5,699 nt of DNA, taken from Deltaproteobacteria bacterium. GTDB taxonomy: Bacteria > Desulfobacterota > Syntrophia > Syntrophales > UBA2210. The position numbers were made by a program, and so were the translations under genes. The notes below the pieces were generated by a model. That model searched no databases. It was given only the letters and a program-made list of their open reading frames with translations, and was not told the DNA's origin. This document shows, in pieces, positions 1 to 5,699 of the stretch (the first letter of the stretch is position 1; every line of letters begins with the position of its first letter). Where the stretch lies: the NCBI GenBank assembly GCA_016935935.1, contig JAFGPZ010000017.1, forward strand, positions 1 to 5,699, in the 5' to 3' direction.

Positions 1-888
1 GGCGGAGGAGCCGTTGGCGGTGTGGGCTACATGGTTATGACAGGTATGTCCAAGGTAGTTAAAGACCAATACAAAAGAATGGATTTCACCGTTGTACCAG
101 GAGGATGGGTCGGCAACCTGCCCAGAACTAACACAGGAGAGATGGATCTTTCCAGCACGACCATCGCCATGTGTTCATTGGCTGTGGCGAAGAAAGATCC
201 CTTCCCCAATCCCCTTCCCAATATCAGAGCTCTCTATAGCACACAGGACAAGCTTTATTACTTTGCAATAGTAAGAAAAGAAGCGCCAGTGGATACAATT
301 GGAGAAATATTTGAGAAGAAGGCCGGCTTAAAGTTTACATGTCTCGCAAAGGGAACCACGGTAGAACTTATGTGGAGGAATATATTTGCGATCAAGGGGT
401 ATACTTGGGATGATTTACGGAGTTGGGGGGGTAGAATTACTCACGTCCCCTGGGGCGATGGCGTAAATCTTGTAAAGGATGGCCATGCAGACGGAATCCT
501 TGCCGTGGGTACTGCATCGATAGGCTGGGCAATGGATCTGGCAAATTCCAGGGCAATGAAGATACTGAAATGGGACGATGAAATGCTGGGAGTGCTGAAA
601 AAGGAGTTTGGCTTTGATAAGGGGTTCATCCCCGGGAAAACCTACCCAGGCATAGATGAAGATACCTCTTGCCCCGCCGATCAAGGCGAGATAATTGTAA
701 ATGCCAAGGTTCCCGATGATGTAGTTACGGCAATACTGACGGCCCTTGCCGACAATGCTGACAAATATGCTAAACACCACAGCGCTCTGTCCGATTTTAA
801 GGCGGAAGGTATGGCAAAATCTCTGCTGCTGCCCCTGCACCCGGCAGCTCTTAAATTTTACCAGAGCCGGGGGATTGAAACACCCTAA
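1..888 (+). CDS. TAXI-family TRAP transporter solute-binding protein, 5' partial
   Basis: The reading frame is open from base 1, so the gene starts off the window; the first internal ATG at base 22 is not the likely start. It ends at TAA 886-888, leaving 295 visible residues. The family is usually somewhat over 300 residues with a signal peptide, so roughly the first 30-50 residues are missing. Family signs: a Gly-rich N-terminal stretch GGGAVGGVGYM, then the NLPRTNTGEMDLSSTT region (matching the family's 'N...l..Ge.dl' element), NIRALYS, a KGTTVEL stretch, GDGVNLVKDGHADGIL, and the C-terminal LPLHPAALKFYQSRG, which resembles the usual 'plHpGA.kyyre.G' ending. Such proteins catch organic acids or amino acids in the periplasm and deliver them to a TRAP membrane permease driven by an ion gradient. 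No permease gene follows; any partner would lie upstream or elsewhere. The ligand cannot be told from sequence. Confidence 0.85.
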   Translation, partial: GGGAVGGVGYMVMTGMSKVVKDQYKRMDFTVVPGGWVGNLPRTNTGEMDLSSTTIAMCSLAVAKKDPFPNPLPNIRALYSTQDKLYYFAIVRKEAPVDTIGEIFEKKAGLKFTCLAKGTTVELMWRNIFAIKGYTWDDLRSWGGRITHVPWGDGVNLVKDGHADGILAVGTASIGWAMDLANSRAMKILKWDDEMLGVLKKEFGFDKGFIPGKTYPGIDEDTSCPADQGEIIVNAKVPDDVVTAILTALADNADKYAKHHSALSDFKAEGMAKSLLLPLHPAALKFYQSRGIETP

Positions 889-906
889 GTAAAAAAATCA
901 AGGTGT

Positions 907-935
907 CTGCCTTTCTGCACAGTGTAGAAAGGCAG
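907..935. terminator. Hairpin between convergent genes, probable bidirectional terminator
   Basis: CTGCCTTTCT (907-916) pairs perfectly with AGAAAGGCAG (926-935). Up to three further pairs (one of them G-T) can form inside, leaving a small CAG loop. It lies in the 49-base gap between the stop of the TAXI gene and the stop of the thiolase gene. Read on the minus strand, a run of seven T (A7 at 891-897 on plus) follows about 10 bases after the stem. Read on plus, only a loose pyrimidine-rich stretch follows. The T-tracts are not ideally placed, but position and stem strength favour termination of both transcripts. Confidence 0.65.
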
Positions 936-937
936 CC

Positions 938-2200
938 CTATTTCCTTTCAACTATTCCGCAGATTCCCAGTCCGCCGCCGCCGCAGATGGTGAGGAGACC
1001 GTATCGGGCGTCGCGTCGTGCCATTTCATGTACCAGAGTGGTGAGCCTTGCCGCGCCTGTGGCGCCGATAGGGTGGCCAAGTGAAATGCCTGAACCGTTG
1101 ACGTTGACTTTGCTGTCCAGATCTTCCTTGCGGACACCCATAAGCTTGGCGTCGGCCAGGGTTTGCGCAGCAAAAGCCTCCTGTATTTCAATAAGATCGA
1201 TTTCATCGATGGTAAGATCTGCTTTTTTGAGGGCCTTTTCCACCGCCGCCGGCACTGCCGGATAGGTCAGTCTAGGATCTGCGCCTGCCACTCCAAAGGC
1301 CCTGAGATAGACCATAGGTTTCGCATTATGTTCCTTCGCCTTTTGGGTCGTCGTTACAACAAGGGCCGCCGCCGCGTCATTTTCACTCGATGAATTTCCC
1401 GCCGTACAGACACCATCGGGATAAAGAGGTCGAAGTCTGGAGAGCCGTTCCATAGACGTGTCACGCCGGGGCGTTTCGTCGGTATCGAAGATCTCCTCTC
1501 CGCCCTTTTTCGAAATGGAAATCGATACAATCTCCTCTTTAAATATCCCGGAATCTATCGCCTTGATTGCTTTTTCGTGGGAACCGAGGGCCCACCGGTC
1601 AACCTCTTCCCTTGTTATCCCCTCTTCCCTGGCCGCAGTCTCCGCCCAGGCCATCATGGAGTTGAGTTCACCGAATTTTTCTATGGGCTGGTGCATGGGC
1701 CTGCCGCGCTGTATCCTGTCGTAGAAGGGTAATCCCCATAGGGAAAGACTGCCATGATGACGGGGAAAGAATCCCCATTTAGGATCTTGCCTTCCCCCCA
1801 CGCCCCACTTCATGAATTCACCGGGAATATAAAACTCGGCGCGGCTCATACTTTCCGCCCCGCCTGCCAATACAACTTCGGCATTTCCAGTCTCTATTGC
1901 CATGGCGGCAGACCAGACGGATTGAAGACCGGCACAACACCGCATGTCAATGGTCATCCCCGGTATTTCAACAGGCCACCCCGCCTCGAGAAGCGCAAGG
2001 CGCGCCAGATTGGGCGATTCACCATTGGAGAAAGCCTGCCCCAGTATGACCTCATCAATCTCTTCCGCCCTTACGCCGACCCTTTCGATTGCCGCGTTGA
2101 GGACGATGGCCCCCAGCTTCTCCACGGCCAAATCCCTCAGTGATCCGCAATATGCCCCGATAAGCGTCCGTACCGCGCTGATTATGACAACTTCCTGCAT
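938..2200 (-). CDS. Thiolase family protein (acetyl-CoA acetyltransferase-like)
   Basis: A 420-residue thiolase, starting MQEVVIISAVRTLIGAYCGS as typical for the family. Thiolases cleave or form 3-oxoacyl-CoA through a cysteine-bound acyl enzyme in the cytoplasm. Visible motifs: nucleophile Cys88 in RCCAGLQS, GGAESMS (113-119), GNSSSEND (268-275), the GHPIGATG loop with His376, and the second catalytic Cys407 in CGGGG. The triad is therefore complete. Oddities: the usual NEAFA motif reads QEAFA (Gln340), a second Cys89 follows the nucleophile, the region corresponding to the usual MGxTAEN reads MMAWAET (182-188), and the stretch before it (about 120-180) is longer than in standard thiolases of about 390 residues. 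Ribosome site GAGGAGG lies 6 bases before ATG. It is the last gene of the operon, 42 bases after the carboxyltransferase. The acyl-CoA substrate is unknown; a degradative or biosynthetic role is equally possible. Confidence 0.9.
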   Translation of the reverse strand: MQEVVIISAVRTLIGAYCGSLRDLAVEKLGAIVLNAAIERVGVRAEEIDEVILGQAFSNGESPNLARLALLEAGWPVEIPGMTIDMRCCAGLQSVWSAAMAIETGNAEVVLAGGAESMSRAEFYIPGEFMKWGVGGRQDPKWGFFPRHHGSLSLWGLPFYDRIQRGRPMHQPIEKFGELNSMMAWAETAAREEGITREEVDRWALGSHEKAIKAIDSGIFKEEIVSISISKKGGEEIFDTDETPRRDTSMERLSRLRPLYPDGVCTAGNSSSENDAAAALVVTTTQKAKEHNAKPMVYLRAFGVAGADPRLTYPAVPAAVEKALKKADLTIDEIDLIEIQEAFAAQTLADAKLMGVRKEDLDSKVNVNGSGISLGHPIGATGAARLTTLVHEMARRDARYGLLTICGGGGLGICGIVERK

Positions 2201-2206
2201 GATGTT

Positions 2207-2213
2207 CCTCCTC
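2207..2213 (-). promoter_or_regulatory. Ribosome binding site of the thiolase gene
   Basis: GAGGAGG on the minus strand lies 6 bases before the ATG at 2200-2198. It is a near-perfect Shine-Dalgarno sequence, supports this start, and lets the thiolase be translated independently of the upstream gene, unlike the coupled genes before it. Confidence 0.8.
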
Positions 2214-2242
2214 TATAAACTCTTTCTATTTGACCACTTTAA

Positions 2243-3712
2243 CTAACCGATATTCCTTGACAGTTGAAGAGAGAAGTCTCCCTTGCTTATGCTTGTAAAG
2301 TGGTGGTCGTACCGCTTTGTAAGTTCTTCTATCAAGGCCATGACAGGTTTGTCCCCCCTGGGGAAATCCCGTTTTATGGGACCGGCGGCAATGGTTGCTT
2401 CCACATGCTCTTCGGCAAAGAGTGTCCTCAGCAGGAGTTCATCGTCGGAAATTCCGGGACGTCCCATCTCTTTCCTCAACTCCTTAATTGTGGGCTGAGG
2501 CTGGGTCCAGTTCAAAAATTCCTGCGCCTCGGGGAGACTCGTCATCTTGTCCATAACATTCTGATCGACGGGGGCGGGAGTCTTTCCGTAATGTCCCAGC
2601 ACATATCTGATCCCCTCTTCCGTCGACACCTTGTAGCGTTCTCCCAGTAGAATATTCAGTACTGCCTGAGTTCCCACAAGCTGAGAAAAGGGTGTAATCA
2701 TAACGGGATAACCCCATTCTTGACGGATTACACTGACTTCCTCCAGTACCTCCTCCAGACGATGGGCCATCTTTCTCTCTGCCAGCATGGCCCGCAGATT
2801 GGATATCATGCCTCCCGGCACCTGATGGACATATTGAAAGGCATCATATTCTACGGGCGCCCCTATGGGCAGGTTTTCTCTTAACGCCACATATCTGAAG
2901 TGATCAGAGATTTTCGCAACCGCCTTGTCGTTAATTATCGGATTATATCCCAGTCTGCGCAGATTCATCGTTATATTTTCCGTCGACGGATGGGAAGGTC
3001 CATTAGCAAGAGGTGCAGCGCATACATCAATTATGTCAACGCCGAGTGCAACAGAATCAAGACAGCAGAGAGGGGCAAGACCCGTTGTGCAGTGGGAATG
3101 CATCTCCAGCGGTAGATTCCCAATCTCTTTCTTTATGACGGGGACCAGTGTCTTTACGCGTTCGGGAGTAAGAAGCCCGATGGAATCCTTTATCATGACA
3201 ACGTCCGGCTTGAGTTCCTTCATCATTTCAGCGGTTTTTCGTGCATAAAATTCGTCGGTATGAACAGGACTGATCGAATAGACTAGTGGCACCATGACCT
3301 CTATACCTACGGATTTTGCCGTAGCCACCGAGTCTTTCAGGTTGTTCCAGTCATGAAGCGCATCGAAAATCATCAGCCGTTCAATGCCATTGGCGGCGCA
3401 GCGCCTAATCCAGAGGTCTATTACGGAATCGGCAACTATATTGAAGCTGGTAAGAGACTTGCTTCGAATAAGGGCCGATATGGGTGTCTTTGGCGTAGCT
3501 TCGGACACAAGCCTTACCCTCTCCCATGGATTTTCCCGCAGGTATCGGAGACAGGCGTCGAAGTGACAGGTTCCCATCAGCTCTATAGCCTTGAATCCCG
3601 CATCATCCATGACTGGTGCAATGGGAAGCATGTGGGCAGTTTTTATCCGAGTTGCCCAAAGGCTCTGCGGACCGTCTCTCAATGTTGTGTCTACAAGTCT
3701 GATATCTTTCAT
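2243..3712 (-). CDS. Biotin-dependent carboxyltransferase subunit, PycB/OadA/transcarboxylase 5S family
   Basis: A 489-residue cytoplasmic carboxyltransferase with the HMGL-like TIM barrel followed by the conserved PYC/OADA domain. It takes CO2 from carboxybiotin and gives it to an acceptor, pyruvate in best-known relatives. Visible motifs: DTTLRD (8-13) with Gln16; FDACLRYL (51-58); Arg83; FDALHD (116-121); Lys175 in MIKDS, the expected carbamylated metal ligand; His205 and His207 in MHSHCTTGLAP; GPSHPSTEN (238-246); QVPGGMISNL (297-306); and TPFSQLVGTQAVLN (340-353). The barrel's metal site looks intact. Several usually conserved positions differ: DGPQSLW for DAHQSLL, RSKS after the leucine where relatives have RGxN, and Phe90 where relatives have Tyr. 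There is no C-terminal biotin domain; the carrier is the separate gene two places upstream. Its ATG overlaps the biotin carboxylase stop by 4 bases (ATGA), with AGGGAG 8 bases before it. Pyruvate carboxylase subunit B is the default name, but the acceptor is uncertain. Confidence 0.88.
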   Translation of the reverse strand: MKDIRLVDTTLRDGPQSLWATRIKTAHMLPIAPVMDDAGFKAIELMGTCHFDACLRYLRENPWERVRLVSEATPKTPISALIRSKSLTSFNIVADSVIDLWIRRCAANGIERLMIFDALHDWNNLKDSVATAKSVGIEVMVPLVYSISPVHTDEFYARKTAEMMKELKPDVVMIKDSIGLLTPERVKTLVPVIKKEIGNLPLEMHSHCTTGLAPLCCLDSVALGVDIIDVCAAPLANGPSHPSTENITMNLRRLGYNPIINDKAVAKISDHFRYVALRENLPIGAPVEYDAFQYVHQVPGGMISNLRAMLAERKMAHRLEEVLEEVSVIRQEWGYPVMITPFSQLVGTQAVLNILLGERYKVSTEEGIRYVLGHYGKTPAPVDQNVMDKMTSLPEAQEFLNWTQPQPTIKELRKEMGRPGISDDELLLRTLFAEEHVEATIAAGPIKRDFPRGDKPVMALIEELTKRYDHHFTSISKGDFSLQLSRNIG

Positions 3713-5067
3713 TTTTCATACTCCCTGAGAACTGTATCTTCTATCCATCGGGTGTTTATTTTCCCCTCAAGATAATCATTGTTTTGTAATATATAGCGGT
3801 GAAAGGGCACTGTTGTATCAACACCGGATATGGTGAAATTATCCAGCGCGTATTGCATTTTTTTAATGGCCTCGGAACGGTCGTCTCCCCATGTCACAAG
3901 CTTTGCGAGAAGCGAATCGTAATAGGGAGGAACGAAATAGCCACTGTAACAGTGACTGTCTATCCTGATTCCATCGCCTTTCGGCGGACCCCATAAGTTG
4001 ATCCGCCCCGGAGAGGGATGAAAGTTTCTACCCGGCGACTCCGCATTTATACGGCATTCAATAGAATGACCAGACATCTTTATATCCTTCTGACAGATAC
4101 TGAGCGGATTCCCGGCGGCAACTATGATCTGTTCCTTGACGAGATCAATACCGGTGATCATTTCCGTTATGGGATGCTCCACCTGAATACGCGTGTTCAT
4201 CTCGAGGAAGTAAAAAAGGTTCTGATCCTGATCGAAGACGAATTCTATAGTCCCCGCATTTTCATATCCTATGTGGGTGGCAACCCGCACCGCCGCGTCG
4301 CAGATTCTCTTTCGCAGCTCTTCCGTAACAACTGGAGACGGCGCCTCTTCGAGTATCTTCTGGTACCGACGCTGTAGCGAGCAGTCCCGCTCGAAGAGAT
4401 GTACAATATTGCCCTGGCTGTCTCCCATAACCTGAACCTCTATATGGCGGGCATTGGGGATGTAGCGTTCTACGAATACCCGGCCGTCGCCGAAGGCAGC
4501 GAGGGCTTCACCGGAGGCCTCTGAAAAGACGTCCTTGAGATCTCCGGGAATATTGACTGTCTTTATTCCCTTTCCACCGCCGCCGGCTGCCGCCTTGATG
4601 AGGACAGGGAAACCCAGTGCTGTTGCCGCCTTTTTTGCCTCCTCACCGGTGGATACCATCTCCGATCCCGGAATTACAGGGATACCCAGCTTTCCAATCA
4701 TCTCCCGTGCCAGGAGCTTGTCGCCCATTTTCCGGATATTATCCGCCGTAGGTCCTATAAATGTCAGGTTGTTGTCCTGGCAGGCCTCCACAAGATCGGG
4801 TTGTTCCGCCAGGAAACCATATCCCGGATGGATCGCGTCGGCGCCACTTCCCAGTGCGGCGGCAACAATTGTTTTCACCTTGAGATAACTGTTGACAGCC
4901 TGAGAAGGACCTATGCAGACGGCCCGGTCAGCCTCATTTGCCGGTTTGCTCTCTCTGTCGATTTCAGATACCACTGCAACTGTTTCTATACCCAGATCAT
5001 GGCACGCCTTTATAATGCGCAGGGCAATCTCACCCCGGTTGGCAATAAGAACACGTGAAATACCCAT
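3709..5067 (-). CDS. Biotin carboxylase subunit (AccC/PycA type)
   Basis: A 452-residue enzyme, the normal length for a stand-alone biotin carboxylase. It uses ATP and bicarbonate to carboxylate biotin on the carrier protein. Domain order: N-terminal Rossmann-like part (ISRVLIANRGEIALRI, then AIHPGYGFLAE at 78-88), ATP-grasp domain with the Gly-rich lid AAGGGGKGI (160-168), then the C-terminal biotin carboxylase domain. By alignment from memory with the E. coli enzyme, ATP and catalytic residues are present: Lys117, Lys158, His208, Glu275, Glu289, Arg293, Gln295, Val296, Glu297 (bicarbonate base) and Arg339. The QRRHQK motif reads QRRYQK (232-237), a tolerated-looking change. The start ATG overlaps the carrier stop by one base (TGATG), and AAGGA lies 10 bases upstream within the carrier gene. 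The separate subunit could serve acetyl-CoA, propionyl-CoA or pyruvate carboxylase; the adjacent pyruvate-type carboxyltransferase argues against a plain acetyl-CoA carboxylase role. Confidence 0.95.
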   Translation of the reverse strand: MGISRVLIANRGEIALRIIKACHDLGIETVAVVSEIDRESKPANEADRAVCIGPSQAVNSYLKVKTIVAAALGSGADAIHPGYGFLAEQPDLVEACQDNNLTFIGPTADNIRKMGDKLLAREMIGKLGIPVIPGSEMVSTGEEAKKAATALGFPVLIKAAAGGGGKGIKTVNIPGDLKDVFSEASGEALAAFGDGRVFVERYIPNARHIEVQVMGDSQGNIVHLFERDCSLQRRYQKILEEAPSPVVTEELRKRICDAAVRVATHIGYENAGTIEFVFDQDQNLFYFLEMNTRIQVEHPITEMITGIDLVKEQIIVAAGNPLSICQKDIKMSGHSIECRINAESPGRNFHPSPGRINLWGPPKGDGIRIDSHCYSGYFVPPYYDSLLAKLVTWGDDRSEAIKKMQYALDNFTISGVDTTVPFHRYILQNNDYLEGKINTRWIEDTVLREYEK

Positions 5068-5594
5068 CAGGCGCTTTTCCTTTTCCCCTTACCAGGAGCG
5101 TCGGCTTCTTCAACAAGAAAAAGTGTCTGTTGATATTCCACCATTTCACCGTCTTTCGCGCATATGCTTGCGATTCTTCCGCTGACACCCGCCTTCACAG
5201 TATTGAAAAGCTTCATGACCTCGATAATGCATACAGTATCGTCGGCGTTTATTTTCTGGCCTTCTTTGACAAAGGGAGGCGCTCCCGGTTTGGAAGCCCG
5301 GTAGAATGTGCCAAGCATGGAGGCCTTAATGGGAACAAGGCTGCTTTCGTCGGTGGTAACATCTGTAGTGACTGACGTATGCTTTTCTTTTTTTTGCCTT
5401 TCAGGGGACTTCGGTGAAAGGACCGGTTTTGAAGTTTGTTCAGGAACGAAATTCGAATCGGCAACAGATGCTTTGTTGCCTCGTTTTTTTACATCTAATT
5501 TCAGTTCTCCCATTTCCAGATGCAGTTCATCATATTTCGACTCTTCAATAAGTTTTAGAATCAAGAAAACGTCTTCCTGCGTTATTGGCTCCAT
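5067..5594 (-). CDS. Biotin carboxyl carrier protein (AccB-like)
   Basis: A 175-residue carrier. Residues 4-38 form the helix-strand segment typical of AccB (ITQEDVFLILKLIEES, then ELHLEMGELKLDVKK). Residues about 40-85 are a polar, Ser/Thr/Lys/Pro-rich flexible linker, and 86-163 are the biotinyl domain. Biotin should attach to Lys128 in EVMKLF, a variant of the common EAMKM. The stretch SMLGTFYRASKPGAPPFVKE (92-111) matches the AccB region that includes the protruding thumb, so this is an acetyl-CoA-carboxylase-style carrier rather than the shorter biotin domain usually fused to pyruvate carboxylase or OadA. A short Lys-rich tail (GKGKRKSA) follows the domain. AAGGAG lies 8 bases before the ATG, which fixes the start. 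It is the first gene of the operon and probably swings between the biotin carboxylase and carboxyltransferase encoded just downstream. Confidence 0.93.
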   Translation of the reverse strand: MEPITQEDVFLILKLIEESKYDELHLEMGELKLDVKKRGNKASVADSNFVPEQTSKPVLSPKSPERQKKEKHTSVTTDVTTDESSLVPIKASMLGTFYRASKPGAPPFVKEGQKINADDTVCIIEVMKLFNTVKAGVSGRIASICAKDGEMVEYQQTLFLVEEADAPGKGKRKSA

Positions 5595-5602
5595 TGATGA
5601 TT

Positions 5603-5608
5603 CTCCTT
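5603..5608 (-). promoter_or_regulatory. Ribosome binding site of the operon's first gene
   Basis: AAGGAG on the minus strand is 8 bases before the carrier protein's ATG (5594-5592). It decides the start over the next in-frame ATG, which is Met28 of the protein and would remove most of the conserved N-terminal segment. Confidence 0.8.
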
Positions 5609-5615
5609 AAAAAAG

Positions 5616-5644
5616 TAATTAAAAATTGAAGCTCCCCGCAACAA
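5616..5644 (-). promoter_or_regulatory. Possible sigma-70-like promoter (weak candidate)
   Basis: On the minus strand, TTGTTG (5644-5639) is separated by 17 bases from TAATTA (5621-5616). The start of transcription would fall near 5609, just before the ribosome binding site, giving a very short leader. The -35 candidate lies inside the loop and stem of the neighbouring hairpin, and such matches are common in A/T-rich DNA, so this is tentative. An alternative -10 (TATAAA, minus strand, 5687-5682) would place the hairpin within the transcript, but its -35 lies beyond the window. Confidence 0.2.
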
Positions 5645-5654
5645 GTTGCGGGGA
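5633..5654 (-). terminator. GC-rich hairpin upstream of the carboxylase operon, terminator or attenuator
   Basis: TCCCCGCAAC and GTTGCGGGGA form a perfect inverted repeat (5633-5642 with 5645-5654); the innermost C-G pair is probably open, giving a tetraloop. On the minus strand the stem is followed by GCTTCAATTTTTAATTAC, an interrupted T-tract, so it most resembles a minus-strand intrinsic terminator. It could end transcription of a gene beyond the right edge, or lie in the leader of the operon and act as an attenuator. On the plus strand the nearest T run (5678-5684) is over 20 bases away, so plus-strand termination is less likely. Confidence 0.55.
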
Positions 5655-5699
5655 ATCTCCGACTGTTGAGGAAATTGTTTTTTTATATTCGCTCGCTAA

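Noticed and set aside
415..840. Minus-strand open frame of 141 codons inside the TAXI gene
   Set aside because: It lies wholly antisense to a gene with clear family motifs, shows no recognisable domain and has no convincing ribosome binding site.
970..985. Short CCG repeat near the end of the thiolase gene
   Set aside because: It encodes the Gly-rich CGGGG catalytic motif (residues 407-411) and needs no other explanation.
1754..2143. Plus-strand open frame of 129 codons antisense to the thiolase
   Set aside because: It mirrors the thiolase codons, including those for the catalytic Cys88 region, and its translation has no coherent domain.
2201..2242. Gap between carboxyltransferase and thiolase as an internal promoter or terminator
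   Set aside because: No hairpin or convincing -35/-10 pair was seen; only the thiolase ribosome binding site stands out.
3353..3775. Plus-strand open frame of 140 codons spanning the carboxyltransferase/biotin carboxylase junction
   Set aside because: It is antisense to two strongly supported genes. The translation is rich in Cys, His and Arg without family pattern, as expected of a shadow frame.
2243..5594. Sodium-pumping oxaloacetate decarboxylase or methylmalonyl-CoA decarboxylase operon
   Set aside because: The carboxyltransferase family fits, but no membrane beta or gamma subunit is present, and the adjacent ATP-dependent biotin carboxylase points to carboxylation, not decarboxylation.

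Overview
The window carries one incomplete gene on the plus strand and a compact four-gene operon on the minus strand. The genes converge, with about 50 bases between their stop codons. Base composition is near half G+C and coding density is very high. A TAXI-type TRAP substrate-binding protein beside a biotin carboxylase and thiolase operon suggests a bacterium living on organic acids. An anaerobic or syntrophic Desulfobacterota-like organism is a plausible guess, but there is no rRNA or other marker to confirm it.

Layout from left to right: bases 1-888 (+) hold a TAXI-family periplasmic solute-binding protein whose N-terminus lies off the window. Bases 889-937 are a short convergent gap with a strong hairpin, probably a terminator. 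Bases 938-2200 (-) encode a thiolase. Bases 2243-3712 (-) encode a carboxyltransferase of the pyruvate carboxylase subunit B / oxaloacetate decarboxylase alpha / transcarboxylase 5S family, without a fused biotin domain. Bases 3709-5067 (-) encode a biotin carboxylase. Bases 5067-5594 (-) encode an AccB-like biotin carboxyl carrier protein. Bases 5595-5699 are a non-coding leader with a perfect GC-rich hairpin and possible promoter elements.

Transcription of the operon runs right to left: carrier, biotin carboxylase, carboxyltransferase, thiolase. The first three genes overlap (TGATG and ATGA junctions), so they are probably translationally coupled and made together. They supply every part of one biotin-dependent carboxylase: biotin carboxylase charges the carrier with CO2 using ATP and bicarbonate, and the carboxyltransferase passes it to an acceptor. 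Family knowledge points to pyruvate (giving oxaloacetate) or another small 2-oxo acid or acyl-CoA. However, the carboxyltransferase has several altered signature positions, and a thiolase with altered motifs follows it. The true acceptor is therefore open, and a pathway linking carboxylation to thiolytic or Claisen chemistry on acyl-CoAs is possible.

No tRNA, rRNA, CRISPR array, insertion sequence or phage gene was seen. The most notable feature is the mixed carboxylase (ACC-style carrier and biotin carboxylase with a pyruvate-type carboxyltransferase) in an operon with a non-canonical thiolase.
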